DNA from: Lagopus muta | Lineage: Eukaryota; Chordata; Aves; Galliformes; Phasianidae | Length of the DNA stretch: 64,000 nt | Assembly (NCBI RefSeq): GCF_023343835.1 | Contig: NC_064433.1 | Location: 29,636,214 to 29,700,213 of the forward strand | Reading direction: 5' to 3' | Shown: piece by piece, positions 37,925-51,960 of the stretch | How the letters are laid out: the number at the start of each line of letters is the position of its first letter | Numbering within the stretch: position 1 is the stretch's first letter | The notes under the pieces: model-generated | What the model was told of the DNA's origin: nothing | Seen by the model: only the letters and a program-made list of their open reading frames with translations | The model's database searches: none | Program-made: the position numbers and the translations under genes

Positions 37925-40900
37925 GTGAGTTCTGTGATGTGCACACAGGCCTCCTACTGATGGCTCAGTCACTTTGCCTTTAAACTGTCCACTTACTGCA
38001 ATTTCGTATGCTTTGCTATTAATCGCTTCAGATGTTTAGAGCTGCGTAGACCTCGGTACATCAAAGCTCATATCGCTGTGGAAATTAATGCCATCTCTGC
38101 TTACGTGAATGTAATTCACAGTAATTTCAGTCACAGAAGGTCTGAAAACAGAGAAAGCTGACGTGTTTGAAATAATTGAGAGATGGGTGATTTAAAATAT
38201 TAAGAACGTACTTTGTCTTCAAAGCAAATTTTAAATCTTATATGATTTTCTCAGCAATCTGCAGAAAAGGCGTTGTTCCTTTAGACATTGTCACTGAATG
38301 TCTTGTCAGAAGTCCCATAAGTGGAATGTGGGGAAGTGGTTAGTATTAGCAGACCTGTGATAAGAAAATCCTGCATGAAAACAGGAGCTCTGCAGCAGCA
38401 GGAGTTGTCCTGCCACTTCTCGGTACAAGAACAAGTTAATGAAATGGAAAGGTAGGAAATGGAAAAAAAACATGACAGCAAGTGTCTTTATGCAGGAGAT
38501 GTGACTAAACTGGGAAACATACTGCCCATGGCATGGCTGAAGGGAAGGGAATGACCTCAGACTGAATTCTGAGACAGAGAACTTTGGTGTAGGCATGTGT
38601 AGAGAGAAAAGTATCTATCATTGTCTTAACTGAGTCATATAGTAAATGTAGAAAACATCTGAGGGCTCGAGGCTGTTCCAGTTTTAGAGATAAGTGGAAA
38701 TCAGAGGAAAGGTTACTTCAGTCTGCCAGCTGCAAGTGTTTGATTCTGGATATATTAGAGAGATGCTGCTGGAGTGGGTGGGCTGTCCTGTGTTCTTGTT
38801 CTGTTGGGGCTGCAGGATGGATGGTTGCTGAACACCTCACAGCACATGAGTAATTGGCCATTTCCTCAGCCTGCCTCATTCTATTAAGATAAAAAGAGGA
38901 CTGGTATTGTTTCAATAAATCAAACGTAAAGCTATTATGTCAAGGAACAAATAAGAAAAACAACTCTAAGAGACTCCTCTTAAAACATGAATTCTGAAAA
39001 ATGGCTGAGCATCTTGATAGCTATTCGGTGGACATTTTAACATAGTGTGGTGGTAAATGTAAAACATCCCCGTGGAGAGGATGTTTTATCATAGTTCCTG
39101 GGTGCTGCTTCGAGCACTGCTGTAATGATGTTTTCAGTTCTGCCTTCCAAAATTGAGGAGTGATTTTGTTCATTTGGAGAAAATTAGGGAAAGTAATGAA
39201 AGTGATGACAAAATTACAAATTTAGCCCTATAATGAGAGGATTTAGAGGATAAAGGAAAGGTTAGAGAGTGACTTGCTCAAATTTGAGTTGAAGGACAGA
39301 ACCTTCCGTCCAGCAAACATATTGCAAGGTCCAGTGCTTGAAAGTGGCAAATAGCCAAAGAAAGACTTCTTTTTTTATTTCTGTAATTGAAAAGCTACAC
39401 AGTCAGTGGAATAAGGAATAGGCTGGAGTATCATCAAGACAAGCGAAATTTTCTTTTGGAGAATATGTTCTATTCTGGCTAGGCTGATTATTATGATAAT
39501 TCCTTCTGGATTTGTAAGCATGTATCACATAGAGGACATAGCTTAATGTGAATTTTAAAGTGGCTTGAATCAGCATTACTGCCCGAAGAAGGCTTGCCCT
39601 ACCTTCAGTATCTGCTGCGTGTTTGTGCTCTTCTGCAGTTGCTCAGAGAAACAGGTTTGGGAGCATAGGCATGTCTGCAGTATCCACCTTTTATTTCCGT
39701 GGGAATCATATGTCATCCCACAGATATTTGTGGCAGCACAAAGAAGGAATCAATGCTGGGAGGCAACAAACAGTCAAGAGATTCCTATCTGCGATGCAGT
39801 GCTGGCTTATTGATGTTTATGGTTGTGGTCTTGGGGAGCGATAGGGGTGTAGATATGATCTGATTCAGGTTAGCTGCTGCAAGCTCAGTTTCAGAACAGT
39901 TTAAGCCAACATGGCTCTGCCCCAGTCCCACCCAGCTGTGGGTTTTGGACCTGCCTGGAGCCAGCACTGCTATGGATGCAGCTGAGCAGCAAGCCAGCCT
40001 GGGCAAGCGGTGCTCATGGAAAAGCAGTTGCTTCTGCCATCACTCGAGTGCCAATGCTGATGCCAAGGACAGTGCAGCCAAATAGCCAGGGGCCGCGGCA
40101 GCCTAGACTCATGTTGGCTCTGGTGCTGTGGGATGGCACCAATGCAGTGAGGCCATGCTCATGGGATGCTGCTTGTGATGCACTGAAAGCAGATGGTGGC
40201 CTGTGTGACTGACAGCTTGTGTGACTGACAGCCTGACTGCGTGCTGTGTGATGTGGCCATGCCAGCTGTAAACTGGCATGTGTGGAGAGTGACAGCATCG
40301 ATGTGATGATGATGTGGGCTTCAGAGGAGGCTTTTAGCTTGAGTGTATCGTTTTGGTCTTCAGAAGATTTGCATAGCCCATGCTGAAATCTTTCTTGACA
40401 GTTACTTGACAATATTTTAAAGTCTTTACTGCCTAGAAATCCCACTTTGTGTCCAAATCCCACTGAGTACGCCTTCTGGATCTTCTAGCTTCAAGCACTT
40501 CATACATTCAGCTCCTTACTGCTTTTAATTTCCCTATTTCAAAAGGGAAAGAGATAGATATTGCAAAATATTTGTCTTTTCATATGGACTTTTCTTTTTC
40601 TGTTTTGTTTTTTCTTTTTTTTTTCGTGTATAATTGTTGGGCATCATTTTTTTTTTCTTTTTTTTTTAATCCTTGTACATTTATTTATATTTCTCTGTTA
40701 AATTCTATTGGCAGGTGAAATTATGACTGGTTGTTTTCTTGTAGCCTGCACATACCTTCCTGCTGTCGGGAAACCAAATAGCACCAGTCAATCTCCTTGT
40801 GTCAGATCTTGGCTCACAGTATGTGCTGCAAATTGAAATTGAGAAGGATTAGTCTGCACATCTCACTTTAGATGAAGAGGACTGTAAAGGATTTTCTTTC

Positions 40901-43900
40901 CATGTGCCCTTCCTGCTCTTTTGTCCCTTGTCTTCTGTATTTCTTGCTGCTGAATGTGCATTTGGAGTAAAAAAAATAGTGTTACGAGAGTTGCATTGTA
41001 ACATAGTTTACTATCTATAACAGACACCATCTGATAAACATGGCTGTTGCAAACTACAGAATTAATAGGATTAAGCTCAAGCATGTTATGTTCCTAAAAA
41101 TGGAGGAAGAGGGGTGATAGCCTAAACATTATTTAGGCTTAAACCTTCTGAGACTACAGAAAGATAAGGCAGTAGGTAAACTGTTGTTGCGAAGTGGAAA
41201 TCATGACTAGAGGGCACGGCAAAGTATTTTCAGTTGGTAATAGTGCTGCCTTAGGACAGTAACCTCTTTGGTCACCTTCAAGACACTGCTCCACTGCTCA
41301 TGACTTAGAACTCTCCATTCTTGCTTTTCAGTCAGGAAGCAACGTACTTCATTTAATAAACATCTCCAGTGATAAAGATTTCCAAAGAAAGCAGCCTTCA
41401 TCTAGTGCATTCTATATATTTTCTTGGCATGTGATCAGAACAAATGGGATTTTAAAATTGCCTTTTGGCTATCATCCACTGTATTCTTTTGATTCATCAC
41501 TAAGCATATCTTGTGTTTGGTTAGCTGTCGTGTTCTGTTGTGCTTTTTATTTTGCACTGAAAAATGAGGGGTCAAAGATGAATATTGGAAGTTTGGGGGA
41601 ATAAAAATGTACACCGTAGTCATTTCTTATTCTCTGTGAGTTACCTGGGGAGGAGAAAAGTATCTTCTTTGCCCTTGCTTAGAGATTTAGTAGTTTATTT
41701 TTTGCTTTATTAAAAGCGGAACAAGCTTAGAAACTGACCCCATTATAATGACAGTGTGCATTCAGAAAATGCATTCAAATCTTACATAGTTACTTAGAAG
41801 AAATTCATGAATAATCTCTTCATATTGCTCGGGGGCGCTGTCTGGAAAATAACACAATATTCAGTTTGTAGAAAATGAATGTTTTAATCAGCACCTTCTC
41901 AGCATTTGTGCAATTGCTGTTCTGTACTCAAGCCTTGGGCCCAAATTCTAAGTTCAGTGGGGGACTTTTTGGTTCAGAGTTCAGGCTGTGTGTTTTGCAT
42001 CAATGTGTATGTATCTATTACATCTTGTAAATCTAAAATGGTTTTTGATTTATATAGATTTTTAGCAGCGTAGATAAATGAGAAGCATTATTGGACAAAG
42101 TGTCTTAATTGTTTTCAGTTCAACATTTTTGCTTTGACTGATTTCCATGAGTAATAAAGCTGAGCTCATGCTGCAGATTTACTGAATCAGTTTTTCGAAG
42201 TATAATTACTAAAAAATGTGCAGGTTTGTTCCTGCTTGTTTTTCTGATTCTAAGCGATTATGAAGTCCAATTAAACTCTGTTATTACACAGATTTAATTT
42301 CATTCAGTTCTTAAGGAGTATGCTCGAATATTTCAGTTGACTTAAAAAAAAATTGGATGGAAATTAAATGCTTAATATGCTATCACAAATTATGGAAAAC
42401 AAGGTAAACAGAACTAAAGCTGTATTTCTTAAAACAGGTGGGGCATCATAATACTGCAAGCAAATCTGAGCAGTTGAAAGAATGTTGGATTTAATGGATT
42501 CTCTCCTACAAATGATTGCAGTATGCAGTTTGTCAAGAATTAAATGATAATCTCAGCTTTGTAGGCATGGGAAGGAATAAATAAAGCAGTCATTATGGGA
42601 ATTGCACTGAGAACTGCATGCACTAACGTTGCAAATTTTTTAATGGGCAGTGGTGGCATGCTGGGACCAATTTCATGACAGGCAGTTTCAAACAGAACAC
42701 CCACTGAGGACCTGTTGTCTGAAAACATAACTCTTTTTGTCAGACATTTTTCCTGAAAGGCTTTAAAAGATATTGCAAACCTATTATAAATGCTCTTCAT
42801 TGTCTGCTTTTATGCTGAGAGGTAAGAGTCTAACAACCGAAGCAGTGAATGTATGTAGATTGCAAGAAGAAATTAGGCAGAATGGGATTTAGTCAGGATG
42901 ATAATGTACTACATAGGAGAAAAGTGAATCTGTTATGCAGCTAACTGACAAAGGATACATTTGTACAAGAGCACATACATGATTAATTAGTACCTTGAAA
43001 TACCAGGGGTCATGTTAAGGTAAAATCTGGGCTGTGGTATTGCAGCTAGTGTTGCTGTGGTGTAGTGCTTGTGCAATGCCTAGCGAACTAAATGAGAAAA
43101 AAAGATGTGCTAGGATTATTGCGTGGTTGTTTTTCAGCCAGATTGTTTCCCATTCTCATTTGTTCAGAACCAGTTGTGCCACTATCTGTACCAGCAAGTA
43201 ATGGGTGTATGACAATACTTGCATCATACTGTAACCTGACTGACGTGGCATATTCTCTTCTTTTGTCAGCTCTGTGGCTTAAATTACAATAAGACCTGTC
43301 ACTTAATATCCAGCCACTTTGTTCCTGCTTTTTTTTTTTCCATTGATGATTTCAACCCAGTAGAAAGCTACTAATGTGATAGCTGGTCAAACAAACAAAC
43401 CGTCTTCAGGAGCCTATTCAATATGAATTTTAATACTTGTGCAGTTTATGCTGTTGAAGACATTCAAGGTCTGCTGTGATTACTTCACAGTCAATTCACC
43501 TCTTTTGTATCCAGAAAAATGTCAAAGCGGTACAATCGGATTATTTTGGTCCTACAAAACGCGTGCCAGAAGGCCAATCTAACAGCTAGCTAATAATAAC
43601 ACAAAAAGGGCTGTGAGCACACATTTTTGAAAGCCAGATTCCTCAGCACAAGAAAAACAAAACAACAACAACAAAAAAAACCAACCCACAAACAATAACC
43701 CAGAAACACTACCACAAGATAAAAAGCAAGAAACTCAGCCAGCCAGTAGGATCATTGCATTCCAGCTGTGACGAATTGCCAGTAAGAAAGATGTCAGTTT
43801 AAAATGAAGTTTACATCGTTCATCAGAGAGACCACAAGTGACCTTTGAAGTATAAATAAAAAGCATGCAGATGACCTCCTACTTTCTTCATTTACACTCG

Positions 43901-44029
43901 CATTTTTAGAAGAGCTGTAACTTCTCGTGGCTTCCCATCATAAGGTTCAATGAGAAGAATGCCACTGTCTGCTCTTAGCATTAATTATGGAATGCCTGAT
44001 ACCACATTACCAGCAGAGTTTAACTGGAG
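37925..44029 (+). other. TMEM117: TMEM117 intron 2, first part
   Basis: AT-rich, apparently unique sequence without recognised repeats apart from homopolymer runs near 40600-40670 and a 16-bp tandem duplication at 40201-40233. No coding exon was found. Confidence 0.65.
40201..40233. repeat. 16-bp tandem duplication and adjacent hairpin
   Basis: TGTGTGACTGACAGC occurs twice in tandem. A perfect 8-bp stem (CATGCCAG/CTGGCATG, 40258-40280) lies just after it. Confidence 0.6.
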
Positions 44030-44330
44030 ATCATAGAAGCATAGGATCACTGAAGTTGGAAAAGACCACTACTGACCCATCCCCACATGCCCACAAACCA
44101 TGTCCCTTGGTGTCACATCTCGTCTGTTATTGAATGCCTCCCAGGATGGTGATTCCACCACCTCCCTGGGCAGCTTGTTCCAGTTTCTCATTGCTCTAAG
44201 TTTTTTTCTAATATCCAACCAGAACTTCCCCTGGCAGAACTTGAGGCCATTACCAATTGTAGCCACAACAAGCTTATTTTTGCAATGAAGACTTTGATTC
44301 TCTTGGAGGCGTGTCTCCCTTTCCCCAACC
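44030..44330 (-). repeat. CR1 LINE 3' fragment
   Basis: It starts ATCATAGAAGCATAGGATCA and includes CACCTCCCTGGGCAGCTTGT, CTAATATCCAACCAGAACTT and GCAGAACTTGAGGCCATTAC, all in the order of a reverse CR1 3'UTR. Confidence 0.88.
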
Positions 44331-47300
44331 AGCACCATAAGACCGAGGGAAGTGCTGCGTGTGTCAGATTATCTGTAATGGGAAGGCTCTTGAGAATATT
44401 TAGCATTCAGTGCCTGAAAACTAAAAATAATCTCATCGCTACTTAGTATTGATGTGTCAACTCTGTGTTTTGATCTCTTTGATGTGATGTTCAGATTTTT
44501 CTTTCCATTCGAGACAGGGAGTGATTTTGGAATGATGCCTGTCACTTGCAGGAATATGTCTCAGTTCCCTGATTTCTAGAAATAGAAGTGAGTTTATTAC
44601 TAGCAGGATAAGCCTGATGGGCATAGTGCTGGTACAATCTAGTACAGGGGCAAATTTCTTCTTTCCTTATTCCATACTGTAAGGAGATGGAGGATATGTT
44701 AGTGTGAAACATCACCTTGCAGCATGCTGTTGGAAAACCCCAAGGAGAACATGATGTCAGTGGCCATGCTGTGCCCTTTTGAGGGTCCCCTTAGGCTGTC
44801 AGAGTGGCATGAAGGTCCTTCATGTACCAGACAGTGAATGTTGCAAATACAAATCCAAAAATTTTAAGAAGTGAAAAGCTGAGCTTTCCCTTAAGCTCAG
44901 CAAAGAAGAAGTCAAAGATTTCTGAGATTATATATCCAAACAAGAAGCAGAAATGTCAGTTATTAAAACCAGAGTTAAAAATAATAATCAAGAATTCAGT
45001 TCTTGTACATTTTGCTGCCTGCCTGTACCACTTATAATGTAGTAAATTCTGCCTTTTTCTTTGTTTCATGCATCTATTAATTGATCAGCTAGAATGATAA
45101 ATATGTCTTTTGCATATCCAAATTGGCCATTTAATAGGTTATGACAAACTAGACGATTTAGGTGTGATTATCAGTTATTTATTGTTATGACTTAAAAGAC
45201 CAGAATATTACAAACTTTACTGAACTTCTCCCACTTCTGGCTTGGTATCTGACAGTGGCCCATCATAGATGCCAAGGAAAGATGGTGCTGATAGTTTTCT
45301 AGCCTGGAACAATTTGTTCACATTCAAACAAAAATAGATGCCATTTTTAGATGCCTTTGACAGTAATTCTGAAGGCAAATAATAAAGCTGGCAGTCAGCA
45401 GTAGTCTTTGTTCCTGCCTACCTGTAATTAAGATGCAAGTCCTCCACGAATTTTCACATTTTCTCATAAATCTCCAAATGTATCAAGTTCTTCTTCCTCC
45501 CACTTGTGTTACAACATTAGGGAACTTGTTGATTTGGACCATTTGGAGGCCAGAAAAACTGAAATGTTTAAAAACAAGTTGTTGGTTGAAAAGAGGCAGA
45601 TTCTTCTGCTGATGTCTTCCTGTCTTAAATCACTTTAATTCCTCTTTCCTCTTTGGCACTGGGATATAATCTTTCAAAGTGGACAGCTGCTTGAAGCTCA
45701 TGTATGTGCATGCTAAGTGATGTTTTCTATTTCTGGAATTCTGATGCCATGGTGCTGAGAAACACACTTTATTTAGTACTAATGCAAAGAGGACACCAGA
45801 CCTGTGTGCAATATTCAGTCAAAGCCAAACATGCATGAAAATGACACTTAGCAGAGAGGACAGTAGGTGATAGGTAGGTTTGAGGAAAATGATCCTGGAT
45901 ACTCACAGCTGTGATATTTAATTTGAGTTTATTCAGAGAAAAGGGGACAAGGCCTAAAATTGGATGAATCCTAGCTTTAATTAACAATAAAACACAGACA
46001 TCCTAGCTCTCTTTTTGATCTGTGGTCAGAGGTGTAGGTGGACATAAAATATGAATCTTAATTCACACTTGACAGTGTAATGTGTTGGAGTTTCATGACG
46101 TATAAAAAGTGAAGAAGATGCAAAGACTCTTCATAATCAATGGGAGCACATTGTAGCAGTGCTGCCTGCACAGGAGTGGCTTACAACTTGCTTAAAAGAG
46201 TCTTACTCTCAGCCTTCTGCCAGCACCCATCAACACTGGAGATCTGAGAACCTTTTTGTGTCAAACATTATGGTCTTGTCATATATTTGATACTAAGGTC
46301 TCATTTGATATTGTATCCTGGAACAGTAACTATTACAAAATATTGGTCTGTTTCCAGCAGTGCTGTACAAGTTTCTGTCCATAGATCAGCTTCTCTGGAT
46401 AAGTGTTTACCCCTCAAAAGTTACACTACTTCATGTGGAGCACTTGTTCCTCATTCACTTTGTACCGTGTGTACTGCACTGGAAATCAGATTGATACCTG
46501 ATGTAATTCCTTTAGAAAACCAAAACTGAAACCCACACTACTTACACTTATGTATACTTAACTTCTTTTTCAATTTTGTAGTTACAGACCTCACAGCTCC
46601 CTTGAGAGCTATCCCATAAAGCCATCTTATAGTATTTTGTCTTGTTGAGAGAAGCAAGTACCTTCTAACTATTTACTTGCTGTGACATACCATAGAAAGG
46701 TGAAGTCCTTTAAAGACTGTTTCCTCAGAGCAGGAAGAACATATGTATTCCTAAGTACATCAGTGTCAAAAAAGGTGTCTTCAGCAGTATGAAGAGCACT
46801 ATTTTTTTTGTCGTGGAATAGTTTGTATTAATTTTAATCCTATACTTAATCCATAACTAGACCTTTCAAGGAGTCTCAGTGAATATTCTGTGACCACTGT
46901 AATGACAAAATTTGTGGTTGTTTTTCCTCACTGCTGTACAAGATGAATCAAATGTAATCTAACAAGGCGTCCCTAAAATAAATACTATTTCAAAAGAGGT
47001 GAAGATATTTTATTCTGTTGAAGAGGTTTGGATTCCTTGCTCTGTGAAAGGGAAAAAAAATTTCCTCTGAAAGAAACATTCAGTAGCAGGACTGAGAAAG
47101 TGCTCCATAACCTCACAGAAACAAGTGCCAAGTATGATTTTCCGTGTCTATTCCTTATAGAGACACTAGCATCTCAAGACGGAGAGCACTGTGTTGGCTA
47201 CTTGAAGATGAAGATGTTGTGCACTAGCATGTTGCACATTAAGAGTGCTGGATCTGAAAGCTGTGTCACTGACATGTATTTATTTTTCATTTACACTCTG

Positions 47301-48312
47301 ACATCCTGAATTGTATAAATTGTATAAATTGTATAAATTGTATGAATTGTGAAAGCAGGACAGTTGTACCTCTGGAGGTGCTTTTCTGTAGCAGTATCAC
47401 ATTTCCCATGGAACTCGGCTATTTTCCCTGGGAATGTTTGCCATATTAACATAAAGAGGTGAGAGGAATGGGCTGTCTTCCTGAATAGCTTGCCAGCATC
47501 TTTCTCCTTTAATCATTTCCATTTTGATTATTCGGACCTGTCTGGTGAATCAAACTCCAGAATTTGAGTAGTTCCTGAGCTTCTTTTGCCCCTTGCAGTG
47601 GGTTTTGTAAAATGCTCCACTTTTTGAGGGGCTCCACTTGAGAACACCGTGTCTGCTCTTGTGTGGTACTGAAGCCTGTGAAAAGCTAAGTAATCGTATC
47701 CTCACCATCAGGAACCTTATGCTTAGGGTAACCTTAGGTTTTAGTGGGTTAATGATTCACTCCTTGAACTCTATGGATACTTTCTTCCTTAACCATCTTT
47801 CACTGGAAATGGGCTTCCTACTGACACTTGTTTATGGTAGAAAAGCTGATGGAATGCTCTGAAAATATACCAGAATTTTGAATTCCATAATGGTCATTTT
47901 TACACTTAGTATAAATTTCACACCTCATAAGATCAGAATCTTAACTTAGCCAGCCTGTGCATCCTCACTGCCCTTTTCTTTCACATTTCTCACTAAAATA
48001 CTATCCAATGACAAGTGACACAAAGCTCTTCAGATGGTATCAGAATGCCTTTCTGGTTATCATCTGTCTAGCGAACTAAATCTTAACTCGGCTGAGGCTC
48101 GTATGAAATATGAATTATTGGCCCTTAGATTACCAGATACAGTACGATATCATGAAACTTCTTGTAGAATTGGTGTAGATCATATGCTTATGTTTGCACA
48201 GTTGTCTTATAGTCCTTCTTAAAAATTTCAGACCCTCTTGCCTTCGGATCTCAGACAAGTGTGTGACATGTATCCCAGTAAGAGTGCATTCTGTTCAAGG
48301 ATGCTGGAGGTA
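44331..48312 (+). other. TMEM117: TMEM117 intron 2, second part
   Basis: AT-rich unique DNA with a short 9-bp tandem repeat at 47310-47353. No gene or mobile element recognised. Confidence 0.65.
47310..47353. repeat. 9-bp tandem repeat
   Basis: ATTGTATAA is repeated three times exactly, then ATTGTATGA and ATTGTGAAA. Confidence 0.8.
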
Positions 48313-48520
48313 TCATAGAATCCTTAGAGTTGGAAGGGACCTCTGAAGGCCATCTACTCCAACTCACCTGCAGTGAACAGGGACAGCTAGATCAGGTTGC
48401 CCAGGGCCTGATCCAGCCTCGCCTTGAAAGTCTCCAGGGATGGGACATCAACCACATCACTGGGCAACCCGTTCCAGTGCCTCAGCACCCTCACTGTAAA
48501 AGAGTTTTGTGGCTCTTCAT
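48313..48520 (-). repeat. CR1 LINE 3' fragment
   Basis: It begins ATCATAGAATCCTTAGAGTT and runs through CAGGTTGCCCAGGGCCTGAT and CTGGGCAACCCGTTCCAGTG. It is well preserved relative to neighbouring copies. Confidence 0.88.
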
Positions 48521-48552
48521 GAGGTGCCAGATCCATCACAGTTCTCTAAACT

Positions 48553-48713
48553 CATAGAATCATAGAATGGTTTGGGGTGGTAGAGACCTTTAACATCATG
48601 TAGTTCCAGCCCCCCTGCCATTGGCAGGAACACCACCTACTAGACCAGGTTGCTGAAAGCCCCATCCAGCCTGAATTTGAATGCCTTCAGGAAGGGGGCA
48701 TCACAACCTCTCA
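48553..48713 (-). repeat. CR1 LINE 3' fragment
   Basis: It begins TCATAGAATCATAGAATGGT and includes CACCACCTACTAGACCAGGT and AGCCCCATCCAGCCTGAATT. It is a separate CR1 copy in the same orientation, about 30 bp after the previous one. Confidence 0.88.
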
Positions 48714-50430
48714 CATTCCAGCAAAAGTAACTGGAGTCCTGCTCGGCTGAGGTACTGACTGGTGAAGAAAATGGGCAACAACTGGTCTGTTATTCTCATG
48801 CTGTATTAATGACAAGGTCCTGCTGTTGTGTGACAGGTGCTGTTGTTGCTATTACAGTCTGTGTAAACACCTGGCCAGAACCACAGTTATCTGAGGAAAA
48901 GTGGTTTAGAGAAGCAATTCAAACAATTCAAATTTAGAGAAGCAAGTTGTAATTATCTTTCAACAGAGGAGCACCTTCTAGTGGTACCAAGTGATTATGA
49001 CAGTTAGGTAAACCTCAGAAGAAAACTTAAATGATAAACAAAGAATAGTAATGAATGTTTCTGTACAATATTTGGTAAGAATTAAAACATTTTTCAGTTA
49101 CCCCCTCCCCTCCTGCCAAAAAAGACCCTCTACAGTTTACCAGTATTTTGTGTACATACTAAAAATAATGTTCTACCATGGAACCTATCCACCCTTTGAC
49201 TTTTTTCAGTAATGAAAATTTGGGTTCATTTTATATTTGATTGAGTTGCTATGAAACTGTCATTTTTTTTTAATATTAACAAAGTTTCTCCTTTCACATT
49301 GTTTCTAATAAATATATATTTCTTAGTATAGCATTTGTCATAGTTACTTAGTTCAGCAAATAATAGTATCACATTATTTAAAATTCAATTTTTCTAAGAT
49401 GCTGCTAAGTGAAATGGATCTTGTGGTTTAGGTGATACTGTGCATTTCTACTCTTTCCACTTCCATACCGTAAATAGTCCTTTCTGGAGTCCATCACATA
49501 ACATTAGTACATAATACACATGAATGATCTGCTGCAGCAAATTAGGATTAATGAGCATTGCTTATGATTATACCATTGCAAGAGTTTTGTAATGTCATTG
49601 ATGGAAAATTCATTGTGTTCCTTTGTCACATACAAAAACTCCACTTTGAAGGTGGAGGAAGGTTAAAGAACACATAACTAGAGTTCATATTCTTAATTCT
49701 ATAAACATAATCCTCTATGTTCAAAGTAGAGAACCTGACCTTTTTTTTTCCTAGATAAACTTTTCAGTATTCGGAAACTTCAGCCCACAGTTGAAGTAAG
49801 TCTAGCAAATATTTTAACCAGCAAAATCTCATTCCATATCACTCTATGTGCTTACAGCAGGCACTAATATTGATGTGGGAGTTGACTTACTGATTATACC
49901 CCTTTTGACGTTCAGACAAGTGTCTCTCTGGTCACATACGCATGTGCTACTTGAGAAATATATAGCACATGAAATAATAGTTTTTACTGAATCTGAAAAT
50001 GCTCAGGTCTGTGTGTGTGTCCCAAACATTCACAATAGGCTGGGGAACCTTCTTGATTGTCACTGGAATATACATCCTCTCAGTCCCACAACACCAATTC
50101 TTTACTTGTCTTGTGCATCTGAAATGCAAACACCCTCTGTAACCTCTGGGGTGCTCCTTGTAAACTGTGGTATTTATTTCCCCTGTACAAAGTATACAGC
50201 AGAATTGCAAATATTTATTGAAGATAAAATATAAAACAAAACCCATGCTTAATCTGTGCATACTGAGGTTAAATCAGAAAGCTATCTGCGGTTGGATTTT
50301 CTTTTTTGTTGCATATTTTATGCCTCAGAGAGAGAGAACCTTGTGCAGGGAACTCTACTCACCCTTCCTGAGGCTACCAAGGAATTCTGGACAAAAAATA
50401 ATGCACTTTGTTCTTAGCAAGGAGAGAGTC

Positions 50431-50459
50431 TATATATATATGTATATGTATATATATAG
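50431..50459. repeat. TA-rich microsatellite
   Basis: Alternating TATATATATATG/TATATG units. Confidence 0.7.
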
Positions 50460-51926
50460 TAAAAAAGCTTTGTTTCATTTCCTTCAAGACAATTTATTTT
50501 TGTTAGATCATGTGCTACCTCCTGCATTGGACTACTTTTTATCTCAAGAAAATGTAAATATCTTTTGTTTCTTGCTGTCTGCTGGTCCTTGACAGCTCAG
50601 CATCATGTTTATTGTGAAACTTACATTCCCTCCAGAGTAGCAGAGACAGTGCTGTTTTCCTTAGTCCCTTGGAAAATCAGTAGCAAAGCTCATGGTCAAA
50701 CCTAAATCTCGTTTGAGTTCCAATTGAGGGTTAGTGGTGGGATGGCTGCTTTCTGTTGATCTCAGCTACATCTGTTTGAGAGAAAAGGATGTTCCTGACT
50801 CAAATCAGGCTAACCATTTGTCATGCATATTTGCTATTATTTGAACATATGCTATTTACAATTAAACATATTAAACTGTATACAGTGCCACATTCAGGTT
50901 TCTAAGTTACTTTGCCACAGCAGAGCATTTTGGACAACTTATCACAAAGATCATTTGTAAACCTAAAGATGCACTTTGATGAATGAGGACAAAATCTCTA
51001 TTTTCTGACAAAACATGCTTTATAAATGCTTGTCTAGAAGGGCAGCATGGAACATAGGTTGCAAGAAAAGTATTTTTTGTTAAAAAGAAGCTTGTGAATC
51101 AGTTTCAGTGCAGTGCCAGGAGAAAAGAACAAACAATTTAAAAAGAACCTGAGAACTAATTATTCTGACAAGTCATTGCAGGGTGTCACTGAACTGGTAT
51201 TGAGAAATAGAGATTACAGCCCTGCCCTTCAGAGTTCAACATCAGCGTTATAAGGGACATAAATACTGTAAAGCTTCTTTTATTTATTGTGAGATTTGAT
51301 CCAGTAAATTCAGAGAAGAAAATTATAGTTTCGACTAGATACCACAAATAAAATGATGAAATGTATTAGAGCTCCAGAATGAGAAAAAGGAGGAGGATCA
51401 TGGAATTATATTTATAGCTTTGGCAGTTAAAAAAGCCAGTACTTAAAGATGCTAAAAATTCATTAAGGATAAAGAGTACACAAATACAACTCATACTTCT
51501 GTGCCCTCTAAAGAAATTTTATTTGTTATTTGATGAAGACATCTAAAGAGGGTATTTTTTCCATGATCATTTCATAAACTGTCACATAAAATTAAAAAAT
51601 CTACACCTCACAGGTAAAAGCGCAAACACGCCAGCACTTTCTATTGCTTAGGCAGGATTTTGAGTTCCTTCCCTACTGCAAATTGTTCTAATACATAATA
51701 GGAAATCAATATCTTTTTTTTTTTTTTTAGTTTTTCTTTTAACTGCATCAGCACAATGTTCTAAACCTGATGTAATAAAAGAAGAAAGAGTAAAGTCTCT
51801 GGTTAAAATTACATTTGAACTCCACGTAATGGGAATTGACAGATGTGGAAAAATGCAAAATCAAGCCTGCTTGCACGTACTAATCCTGGCGTGGTTTAAG
51901 TCTTCCCATGTTACCAGCATTGTGCT

Positions 51927-51960
51927 TATTCATTTATTCATTTATTCAGTTTATTCATAA
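51927..51960. repeat. TTCATTTA simple repeat
   Basis: Successive TTCATTTA units, decaying at the 3' side. Confidence 0.6.

Noticed and set aside
49755-49795. A 41-base segment with TTTTTTCCTAG before it and GTAAGT after it, resembling a microexon of TMEM117
   Set aside because: 41 bases would break the frame and the sequence has no match to TMEM117; such pseudo-exons are common in long introns.
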